Shown: one piece after another, positions 7,810 to 14,936 of the stretch | Layout of the letters: every line of letters starts with the position of its first letter | Numbering within the stretch: position 1 is the first letter of the stretch | Assembly: GCF_024372745.1 (NCBI RefSeq) | Contig: NZ_VOTZ01000002.1 | Span: forward strand, 124,001-188,000 | Length of the DNA stretch: 64,000 bases | Reading direction: 5' to 3' | Source of the DNA: Methanocalculus taiwanensis | GTDB lineage: Archaea; Halobacteriota; Methanomicrobia; Methanomicrobiales; Methanocorpusculaceae | Program-made: the position numbers and the translations under genes | Notes under the pieces: model-generated | The model's input: the letters and a program-made list of their open reading frames with translations, nothing else | What the model was told of the DNA's origin: nothing | Database searches by the model: none

Positions 7810-8841
7810 ATGGAAAGGGAAACCTCGATTGAGGGGTTTGCACTAATTGGCGAGGAACTATCGCTCAGACCAGCCTTGATCATAATCAAAGATGGCGTCA
7901 TCAGGTCTATCGAAGAGGTTCGGAAACCAAAAAAGCGCTGGATTCTTCCTGCACTCTTCAATGCTCATACTCATATTGGAGACACCGTGGCAATGGATAC
8001 ACCGGTTGATGGAGACCTTGAGTCAATTGTCACCCCTCCTGATGGATTGAAACACCAAATCCTGCGCGCGACAGAGAGAAGCACACTTATCTCTGCGATG
8101 CACGCTACAATAGGCGTTATGGAAAAAACCGGATGTGCAGGTTTTGCAGATTTCAGGGAGGGAGGAGTTGACGGGGTCAGTGCTCTTCGTGAGGCGGCTG
8201 TGGGATCAACAATACGACCTGTCATCTTTGGGAGAGATGGAGGAGAATTGTATTCCGAGGGCTTTGGGATCAGCAGTGTCCGGGACATCTCCAATCTCGA
8301 TTATGCAGTGGAGGCTGCCCGACGTGCCGGCAAGATGATAGCAATTCATGCAGGGGAACGGGATGCAAATGATATTGAAGGAGCACTGGCATATCAGCCC
8401 GATCTCCTCATCCACTGTACCCATGCACATGACCGGGATCTCCGCCGGTGTGCGGATGAAGACATCCCAATCGCCATCTGTCCCCGTTCAAACTGGATAC
8501 TTGGGGTTACCAGATCTCCCAATAATCCTCCTGTTACAAAAATGATCGAACTCGGTTGCCGGGTATTCCTCGGTACAGATAACGCGATGTTTGTCCAGCC
8601 GGATCTCTGGCGTGAGATGGCATTTCTCTCTGATATCACCGACCTTTCCGCGCGCACCATTCTTGAAATGGGAATTGCAGGATCTTCTCTTTCGAAAACT
8701 CCATACTGGATAGAAGAGGGGAAAAAAGCGCCAATTATGACTATTAATCCAGAAGATTCAAATCTTATCTACTCCCGCGATCCCATCAGAACTCTTGTTT
8801 CACGATGTGGAATCTCTCATCTTGATAGAATTCTTTTTTAA
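7810..8841 (+). CDS. Amidohydrolase-family metal-dependent hydrolase, substrate unknown
   Basis: A 343-residue TIM-barrel amidohydrolase. Metal ligands are visible in order: HTH in NAHTHIGD near residue 55, the His of IAIHAGERD near 180, the His pair in HCTHAHDRD near 205, and the Asp of GTDNAMF near 257. The general layout is that of the ATZ/TRZ and cytosine-deaminase branch (CPRSNWILG is similar to the CPxSN signature of that group). Archaeal members are mostly uncharacterised, and no neighbour suggests a pathway. Possible roles are nucleobase, pterin or amide hydrolysis; I would not choose between them. Confidence 0.75.
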   Translation: MERETSIEGFALIGEELSLRPALIIIKDGVIRSIEEVRKPKKRWILPALFNAHTHIGDTVAMDTPVDGDLESIVTPPDGLKHQILRATERSTLISAMHATIGVMEKTGCAGFADFREGGVDGVSALREAAVGSTIRPVIFGRDGGELYSEGFGISSVRDISNLDYAVEAARRAGKMIAIHAGERDANDIEGALAYQPDLLIHCTHAHDRDLRRCADEDIPIAICPRSNWILGVTRSPNNPPVTKMIELGCRVFLGTDNAMFVQPDLWREMAFLSDITDLSARTILEMGIAGSSLSKTPYWIEEGKKAPIMTINPEDSNLIYSRDPIRTLVSRCGISHLDRILF

Positions 8842-8884
8842 TTCATAACTACCTAATGACTAAGAACTGATTTTGGTGGTACGT

Positions 8885-9313
8885 ATGTTTCACAAACTTC
8901 TGGTCGCAATTGATGGCTCTGAGATAGGCATGAATGCCCTTGATAAAGCAATTGAGCTTGCCCGGGGATTTAAGGCTGATCTCCATGCCATCTATGTCAT
9001 CGAGACAGGCCTCATTTCATCTGTTCCAATGGATAACACCTGGGAGGTAATCTACAGCCTTCTTGAGAAAGAAGGAACCCAACTGCTCGATACTGCTGAG
9101 ATAAAGGCCTCTTCCGCCGGAGTTACACTGAAGAAACATCTTCAGTCCGGCCATGCAGGAAACGAGATCCTCAATGTTGCCGAAAAAGAAGGGGTTGAGC
9201 TGATCATCGTTGGATCCCGCGGAAAATCCGAGATTGACCGCCTCTTAATCGGAAGCGTATCAGCTCATGTCGTTAAATACAGCCAGGTATCAACCATGGT
9301 GGTGAGGGTATAA
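8885..9313 (+). CDS. Universal stress protein, UspA family
   Basis: A 142-residue single-domain UspA fold protein. It begins MFHKLLVAIDGSE, the usual beta-1 strand and D-G turn, and has the ATP-binding signature GSRGKSEIDRLLIGSVS near the C-terminus. I start at the ATG at 8885, four residues inside the longest frame, because GGTGGT lies just upstream and the shorter form matches the family's N-terminus. A CBS-domain gene follows after five bases, a common partnership in archaea for sensing adenine nucleotides or energy state. Confidence 0.85.
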   Translation: MFHKLLVAIDGSEIGMNALDKAIELARGFKADLHAIYVIETGLISSVPMDNTWEVIYSLLEKEGTQLLDTAEIKASSAGVTLKKHLQSGHAGNEILNVAEKEGVELIIVGSRGKSEIDRLLIGSVSAHVVKYSQVSTMVVRV

Positions 9314-9318
9314 GTATC

Positions 9319-10167
9319 ATGATCGTCCGTGACTACATGACAAAAAACGTGGTCACAGCTGACACACCGGCAAACAGGGATGAGATACTGAAGATTCTCA
9401 AAAGAACCGGAATCAGCGGTGTTCCGGTGATGAAAGATGGAGAGCTCATAGGTATTATTACCAGAAAAGATCTCCTCGGAAATCCCCATGAGACGCAGAT
9501 CGCTCTCCTTATGACCCATGATCCAATCACCATCAAACCTGATGCTTCACTGAAAGAAGCCGCTGAAATAATGATTAATAACAATATCCGGCGTCTCCCG
9601 GTTGTTGAAGATGGAAAGCTTACAGGCCTGATCAGCGTTGCCGATCTCGTTGGCGCTGTTGCCCAGTTAAAGATAAAGGATGAAATAAAGGACCGGTATG
9701 TGTCACGAACATTTGCACTCTGGAGCGAAACTCCGCTTACAATAGTCGGTCGTATCATGGAGATTGCACATGTAGATGCAATTGCAATCCTTGACTCTGA
9801 GAGCAGGCTTGAAGGGATCATCACCGAACGGGATCTCATCCGGTGCTCCTGTATCGAAGATGATATTGAAGTAAGTGACTTCTCTAATGGCACAGACGAT
9901 GATGAGTGGACATGGGAGAGTATCAGGGATATGCATCATATCTCATATGCGATCTCCCGGATTCAACTACCGACGAAACCCGTCAAGCTTGCAATGGTAA
10001 AGAAAGTCATCGCTGTTCCGACAAATGCCGGAGTTTCCGAATGCGCATTAAAGATGAAACGTGGCCGTGTCGACCAGTTGCCGATTGTAAACGGGGACAG
10101 CCGCCTTGTTTCGATGCTCTATGATCGCGAACTAATCAAGGCCCTCATAGACTACGCGCCACAATAA
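9319..10167 (+). CDS. Protein with four CBS domains
   Basis: A 282-residue protein made of two CBS pairs: residues about 1-55 and 60-115 (VRDYMTKNVVTADTP; LMTHDPITIKPDASL), then about 125-180 and 215-280. Such pairs bind AMP, ATP or S-adenosylmethionine and act as sensors. There is no attached enzyme domain, so it probably regulates a partner protein. It is cotranscribed with the Usp gene five bases upstream. Partner and ligand cannot be read from the sequence. Confidence 0.82.
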   Translation: MIVRDYMTKNVVTADTPANRDEILKILKRTGISGVPVMKDGELIGIITRKDLLGNPHETQIALLMTHDPITIKPDASLKEAAEIMINNNIRRLPVVEDGKLTGLISVADLVGAVAQLKIKDEIKDRYVSRTFALWSETPLTIVGRIMEIAHVDAIAILDSESRLEGIITERDLIRCSCIEDDIEVSDFSNGTDDDEWTWESIRDMHHISYAISRIQLPTKPVKLAMVKKVIAVPTNAGVSECALKMKRGRVDQLPIVNGDSRLVSMLYDRELIKALIDYAPQ

Positions 10168-10241
10168 TAATGTTTATCATTAGTAATCACTAAAATATGA
10201 TACAATACTAACCATTTTTTTATTCTGATTTTTGGGGGCAT

Positions 10242-10883
10242 ATGATGCAACAGCCACAGGAGATTATGAAGGGAACGACAACAATAGGGATTGTATTCTC
10301 AGATGGTGTCGTCCTCGCAACAGAGAAACGAGCTACCATGGGCTATATGATAGCCAGCAAAAAAGCAAAGAAGATCTACCAGATTACAGATACCATCGGT
10401 ATGACGACCGCCGGTGGCGTTGGCGATGCCCAGCAGCTTGCCAGACTGATGAGTGTTGAGAGCAATCTCTATCAGATCCGGAGAAGAACAAAGATCTCTG
10501 TCGGTGCCTCGGCAACACTCCTCTCAAATTACTTAAACCAGAACCGTTACTTCCCCTATTATGTTCAGCTTCTGGTTGGCGGAGTCGATGATACCGGACC
10601 CTCTGTTTATTCTGTTGATGCAATGGGCGGAGCGACCCGTGAAGACGACTTTGTCGCAACCGGGTCGGGATCTCCAATGGCATTTGGTGTGCTTGAAGAC
10701 CGTTTCAAAGCAGGACTCTCAGAGGCTGATGCAATTGAGCTTGCTGTGCGGTCCTTAAAATCTGCAATGAGGCGGGATGCAGGTTCAGGTGAAGGGTTCC
10801 AGCTGGCTGTTATTACGAGGAAAAAGTTCGAGGTGCTTGATGATAAGACCCTCGATAAGATAGCCAAAACCCTTCACGCATAA
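10242..10883 (+). CDS. psmB: Archaeal 20S proteasome beta subunit
   Basis: The catalytic subunit of the 20S proteasome, 213 residues. A short propeptide (about 11 residues, ending in KG) precedes TTTIGIVF; cleavage exposes Thr12 as the nucleophile, and the usual Asp, Lys (EKRAT) and Ser/Asp/Gly (GSGSPMAFG) active-site regions are intact. A second ATG at 10245 is possible. GGGGG six bases upstream and a T-rich stretch (TTTTTTTATTC) around 10214-10225 precede it. It degrades proteins unfolded by PAN or another AAA ATPase, which is not in this window. Confidence 0.93.
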   Translation: MMQQPQEIMKGTTTIGIVFSDGVVLATEKRATMGYMIASKKAKKIYQITDTIGMTTAGGVGDAQQLARLMSVESNLYQIRRRTKISVGASATLLSNYLNQNRYFPYYVQLLVGGVDDTGPSVYSVDAMGGATREDDFVATGSGSPMAFGVLEDRFKAGLSEADAIELAVRSLKSAMRRDAGSGEGFQLAVITRKKFEVLDDKTLDKIAKTLHA

Positions 10884-10912
10884 TTTTTTAAAAACTTTTT
10901 TAGGAAGATTCC

Positions 10913-12805
10913 ATGTTAATTGAGGATAGACTCAAAGAGCTGAGAGAGCTGATTAACCGAAAAGTACCTTCAGGTATAACGGTATCCAATGTTGAATTTG
11001 AAGGTCCTGAACTGGTAATCTATACAGATGATCCAAAGGTGTTTGCCGATCAGGCAGATCTGATCCGTGTGCTTGCACGGGATCTCAGGAAGCGGATTGT
11101 GGTGCGCCCGAATGTCCTGGAGGATCCTGAGAAGGCCTATGATGAAATTACCAGAATTGTTCCTGAAAATGGCGGCATCAGCGATATCTTCTTTGATCCT
11201 GATACCGGAGAGGTATTGATCGAGGCGGAAAAGCCCGGTGTTGTCATCGGGAAGAATGGATCAACACTCAGGGATATCACAAAAAGCATCGGGTGGTCGC
11301 CAAAGGTTGTCAGGACTCCGCCGATCGAGAGCTCAACTGTCAAGCAGATCAGGCAGTACCTCCGGGCAAGCCGTGATGAAAGGAAAGAATTTCTGCGTAT
11401 GAGCGGAAGGCGTATCCACCGGGATATCATCGCAAAGGATCAATGGGTAAGGGTTACCACACTCGGATGCTGTCGTGAGGTCGGAAGAGCGGCCTTCCTT
11501 TTATCGACCCCGGAGAGCCGGATACTGATCGACTGTGGCGAGAAGCCCGGGGCAACAAATGGCGCCACACCATTCCTCGGCGTGCCAGAGATCCAGCCTT
11601 TGACCAATCTTGATGCTGTCGTCCTCACTCATGCACATCTTGATCATTGCGCACTGGTTCCACTTCTCTTCAGGTATGGTTTCAATGGCCCAATCTATTC
11701 GACACCTCCTACACGGGATCTCTCATCGATGCTCCAGCTCGATTACCTTGAGGTGATCAGGAAAGAAGATCGGCCAGCCCCGTACTCCTCGAATGAAGTG
11801 AAACAGTACGTCAAGAATTCTATTACCTTAAATTATGGATCTGTCACTGATATCGCACCGGATATCAAGCTCACGTTCCACAACGCAGGCCATATTCTTG
11901 GATCGGCGATTGCACATTTCCATGTTGGGGATGGGCTATACAACATTGCTTTTACAGGCGATTTTAACTATAGCAAAAGCCGCCTCTTCAACCCGGCAAC
12001 TGCCAACTTTCCGCGTCTTGAGGCGATCTTTATGGAGAGCACCTATGGTGCCGCTCATGATATGACGCCGTCACGCAAGGATGCAGAAATAAAGCTCTAT
12101 GAAGTGATAAAGCGGACCATCGAGAGAGGCGGAAAGGTCATCATTCCTGCATTTGCTGTTGGCCGTTCGCAGGAAGTTATGCTTGCGCTTGAGGAAGGGA
12201 TTCGGAAGGGAGATCTTCCGGCAATCAAGATCTTCCTTGATGGCATGATAAAAGAGGCAACAGCCATCCATACTACCTATCCCGAATACTTAAATTCGGA
12301 TCTCAGAAACCAGATCTTCCGTGAGGGATTGAATCCTTTCCTCTCTGAATGTTTTGAGCAGGTCGATTCTTCCGATAAGCGTGAGGCTGTGATCAACGGA
12401 GATCCATCCGTTATCATCACCACATCCGGTATGATGAATGGCGGCCCGGTCATGGAGTATCTCCATAATCTTGCAGCAGATGAACGCAACACGCTCGTAT
12501 TCGTCGGGTACCAGGCAGATGGAACCCTTGGACGGCGGATCCAGAAGGGTTGGCGTGAGATTCCAATCGGCACCAAAGGTTCAATAACTATTAACCTTGA
12601 GGTGACAACAGTCGAAGGGTTCTCGGGACACTCTGACAGGAGGCAGCTGATGAGCTTTATCGGCAAGATACATCCGAAACCAGAGCGGATATTCTGTATT
12701 CATGGAGAAGAGAGCAAAACACTCGATTTAGCAAGTTCGATTTATAAAAAATTCCATATCCAGACCCATTCCCCCATGAATCTTGAGACCTATCGAATGG
12801 TATAA
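10913..12805 (+). CDS. aCPSF1/FttA-type KH and beta-CASP ribonuclease
   Basis: A 630-residue archaeal transcription-termination and RNA 3'-end-processing nuclease. Residues 1-145 hold two KH RNA-binding domains (GVVIGKNGSTLRDI is the KH-type GxxG loop). The metallo-beta-lactamase core follows, with LTHAHLDHCALVP as the HxHxDH zinc motif, FTGDFNYSK and the beta-CASP insertion, and late His motifs (GFSGHSDRRQ, CIHGEE). Length and order are exactly those of the family, which is universal in archaea. It is separated from psmB by a very T-rich 29-base spacer that may end psmB transcripts, start this gene, or both. The next gene starts on the last base of its stop. Confidence 0.92.
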   Translation: MLIEDRLKELRELINRKVPSGITVSNVEFEGPELVIYTDDPKVFADQADLIRVLARDLRKRIVVRPNVLEDPEKAYDEITRIVPENGGISDIFFDPDTGEVLIEAEKPGVVIGKNGSTLRDITKSIGWSPKVVRTPPIESSTVKQIRQYLRASRDERKEFLRMSGRRIHRDIIAKDQWVRVTTLGCCREVGRAAFLLSTPESRILIDCGEKPGATNGATPFLGVPEIQPLTNLDAVVLTHAHLDHCALVPLLFRYGFNGPIYSTPPTRDLSSMLQLDYLEVIRKEDRPAPYSSNEVKQYVKNSITLNYGSVTDIAPDIKLTFHNAGHILGSAIAHFHVGDGLYNIAFTGDFNYSKSRLFNPATANFPRLEAIFMESTYGAAHDMTPSRKDAEIKLYEVIKRTIERGGKVIIPAFAVGRSQEVMLALEEGIRKGDLPAIKIFLDGMIKEATAIHTTYPEYLNSDLRNQIFREGLNPFLSECFEQVDSSDKREAVINGDPSVIITTSGMMNGGPVMEYLHNLAADERNTLVFVGYQADGTLGRRIQKGWREIPIGTKGSITINLEVTTVEGFSGHSDRRQLMSFIGKIHPKPERIFCIHGEESKTLDLASSIYKKFHIQTHSPMNLETYRMV

Positions 12806-13881
12806 TGAGAAACAGACTTCCCCCTATTCTTGGTGTATTTGGGGTAATGGCACTCTCAAATGCTATTGTGCCAGTACTTCCAGCGTTTGGGGAGGGGTCT
12901 GCCCTTCAGGGGATCATCTTTTCAGCGTATTTTTTTGGAGCGCTTTTAACTGTCTTTCCAGCCGGGCTTGCAAGCGATCGGATCGGATCTAAGCTTTTAA
13001 TCAGAACCGGCCTTGGCATAACAATACTATCAGGATTGGTGCTCGTAACAACCATCTCTCCCACGATTATCATCCTGGCACGGATTTTTGAAGGTGTCGG
13101 TGCAGGACTCCTGATTGCATCAGCAATGTCGCTTCTGAATGCAGATCCTGATCATACCCGCCTCTCCGGTTTCTTTATGGGATCTTTGAATGCCGGTCTT
13201 CTTGCCGGACTTGCCGGAACCGGCTGGATCGTCTCTATAGTTAGTGATCCTCGATCCGGACTTGCTGTCTTCACCATCCTCGCAGGGGTGGCATTTCTCC
13301 TCTCACTGCTCATGACCCGGTCAACAGAGAGGCGGGCAACTCTGCCAACTGAGCTTCCCCGCTATCTGATCCAGTATAAATGGCTCTGGTACTCTGCAAT
13401 AGTCATCGTCGGGACAACCGGAGCAGCAACTGCCCTCTACCCGGAGTTTGGCGGACATGATCCCCTCGCAACAGGACTCTATATTGCCAGTATGAACCTT
13501 GCAACAATGATTGCGGTGCTGGTTGTCTCGCATATCCGGCTCGACCCGGTTATAACGATCAGAATTGCTGCAGCAGGTATCGCCGGATCTGTTATTATCT
13601 GTTTAATAACCCCCATTGGATTTCCATTGCTCGGCGCATTTGCTGGGGTTGTTATCATCTCCCAGATGGCATTCCTCGCAGAGACCGGCGCACCACAGGG
13701 GGCAATGATGGGGCTTTATAATACTGCAACATACAGCGGGCTTTTCCTGCTTCCATTCCTGACAGGTATTATCGCCGAGTTCTCATCATTCTCCCTTGCC
13801 TTCGTTATCCCGGCAATCTTTGCAGTAACCGTTGTACTTACGATCGGCCGATGTGAGTGCAGGCTTGCAGCACGGGGATAG
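12805..13881 (+). CDS. Major facilitator superfamily transporter
   Basis: A 358-residue, highly hydrophobic protein with roughly 11-12 membrane segments. The loop between segments 2 and 3 (GLASDRIGSKLLIRTG) is the classic MFS motif A form G-x-x-x-D-R-x-G-x-x. It starts on the last base of the aCPSF1 stop codon, so translation is coupled although the functions look unrelated. It is slightly short for an MFS protein but has both halves. Substrate unknown. Confidence 0.82.
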   Translation: MRNRLPPILGVFGVMALSNAIVPVLPAFGEGSALQGIIFSAYFFGALLTVFPAGLASDRIGSKLLIRTGLGITILSGLVLVTTISPTIIILARIFEGVGAGLLIASAMSLLNADPDHTRLSGFFMGSLNAGLLAGLAGTGWIVSIVSDPRSGLAVFTILAGVAFLLSLLMTRSTERRATLPTELPRYLIQYKWLWYSAIVIVGTTGAATALYPEFGGHDPLATGLYIASMNLATMIAVLVVSHIRLDPVITIRIAAAGIAGSVIICLITPIGFPLLGAFAGVVIISQMAFLAETGAPQGAMMGLYNTATYSGLFLLPFLTGIIAEFSSFSLAFVIPAIFAVTVVLTIGRCECRLAARG

Positions 13882-13900
13882 ATTGTTCTGTCGCGGTCTT

Positions 13901-14368
13901 CTAATAGATCCTTCTGTTTGGGTTCTGTTCCCATTCGTGGAGGATTGCCAGGTTCTCTTCAAGAAGGAGGCCACCAATGATCTCAATTCTGCTTCCCCCG
14001 ATCTCCTGCATAATGGTGTTTGGAATGGTCATCTCTGAAAACCCAAGCGCCTGTACATCTTTGATAGAGGTTCCGTAGACAATCCGGGAAATCTTTGCCC
14101 AGTGACATGCGGTAAAACACATCGGGCATGGCTCGGTTGTTGCATACATGGTGCATCCTTTAAGGTCAATGCTCTTCAAACGGGTTTCTGCCTCCCTGAT
14201 CGCGATGATTTCTGCATGTGCAGTGCTGTCATTGCGGCCGAAAACCTGATTGTGGGCAGATGCGACGATCTCGCCATTGCATTCGATACATGCGCCAAAG
14301 GGCGACTGACCCTTGTTTATCCCGATTCGGGCCATGCGGATCGCCTCACGCATACAGTCCGGGTTCAT
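13901..14368 (-). CDS. Nucleoside/base deaminase, guanine-deaminase-like
   Basis: A 155-residue zinc-dependent cytidine-deaminase-fold enzyme. Zinc motifs are intact: HAEIIAI (His ligand and catalytic Glu) near residue 51, and PCPMCFTAC near 80. The C-terminal SIKDVQALGFSEMTIPN resembles the guanine deaminase (GuaD) branch rather than tRNA adenosine deaminase, but the substrate is not certain. It converges with the MFS gene, 19 bases from its stop. Upstream is a long gene-poor spacer. Confidence 0.8.
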   Translation of the reverse strand: MNPDCMREAIRMARIGINKGQSPFGACIECNGEIVASAHNQVFGRNDSTAHAEIIAIREAETRLKSIDLKGCTMYATTEPCPMCFTACHWAKISRIVYGTSIKDVQALGFSEMTIPNTIMQEIGGSRIEIIGGLLLEENLAILHEWEQNPNRRIY

Positions 14369-14620
14369 CAGGTACTATTGTGCAGCTGGTGAGATAAGAG
14401 GTTCACGATTGTGCATCCGGCGAAGAGCCGTGAGAGTGGTATTAGGGCATGATGGTGGTTGTATCTTCTGACAGCCAGCTGGGCCAGCCTGAGCGCTGAA
14501 AGCGCCATCATGAATATCATTCAGTGGAAGAGGGGTCAATCACCATTCAACCACTAATCCCAACTGATCACCCTCAAAGACAAACGCTTACAAGCCGCTT
14601 CCATCACCAGGACACATCTG

Positions 14621-14699
14621 CTGTCCTGTGACATTTCATCGCTCCGGCAATCCCCCCTTTTCCCCTTTCACCTGAAGAAGTGTTGGGATATCATAGGGG
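14621..14699. repeat. Dispersed intergenic repeat, copy A
   Basis: About 79 bases that align with 23976-24055. Shared blocks in the same order are CCTGTGACATT, GGCAATCCCCC, TTCACCTGAA and GGATA-CAT-GG-G. Neither copy lies in a gene, and the identity is broken by short mismatched segments, as in an old, non-coding repeat. Function unknown. Confidence 0.6.
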
Positions 14700-14875
14700 T
14701 GCGGGCAATCACGGCAGCAACAGGCCCTGATTTGGATGAGGGTAGGCACAGGAAGTTACGGTACAGGAGTTGGTATTATTACAATTGAAGGCCATAAATA
14801 TCCTCCTTTTATAATTGGAGCTTCATTAAACGTCATAATTGATTCGATACCGTGGAACTGGTTCGAAGAGGATCT

Positions 14876-14890
14876 ATTTTTTCAAAAAAT
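14876..14890. terminator. A/T palindrome and T-rich tract downstream of the beta-propeller gene
   Basis: ATTTTTTCAAAAAAT is a perfect 15-base inverted repeat about 47 bases past the minus-strand stop at 14937, next to GGAG-GAAATTTTT-CTCC (14898-14913). On the minus strand this reads as U-rich RNA, the usual archaeal termination signal. A termination role is inferred from position and composition only. Confidence 0.4.
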
Positions 14891-14936
14891 AAAAGTGGAG
14901 GGAAATTTTTCTCCTTTGAAAATGTTTCAGAAAATG

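Larger units (their letters stand above)
14369..14936. other. Gene-poor spacer of about 570 bases
   Basis: I see no convincing gene here; the open frame at 14736-15029 runs into the opposite strand of the beta-propeller gene and has no recognisable features. The spacer holds a small hairpin GCGCT-GAA-AGCGC (14493-14505), one copy of a dispersed repeat (14621-14699), and an A/T-rich end (14870-14930) with a perfect palindrome ATTTTTTCAAAAAAT. On the minus strand that last part follows the beta-propeller gene and is rich in T, so it may terminate it. Confidence 0.5.
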
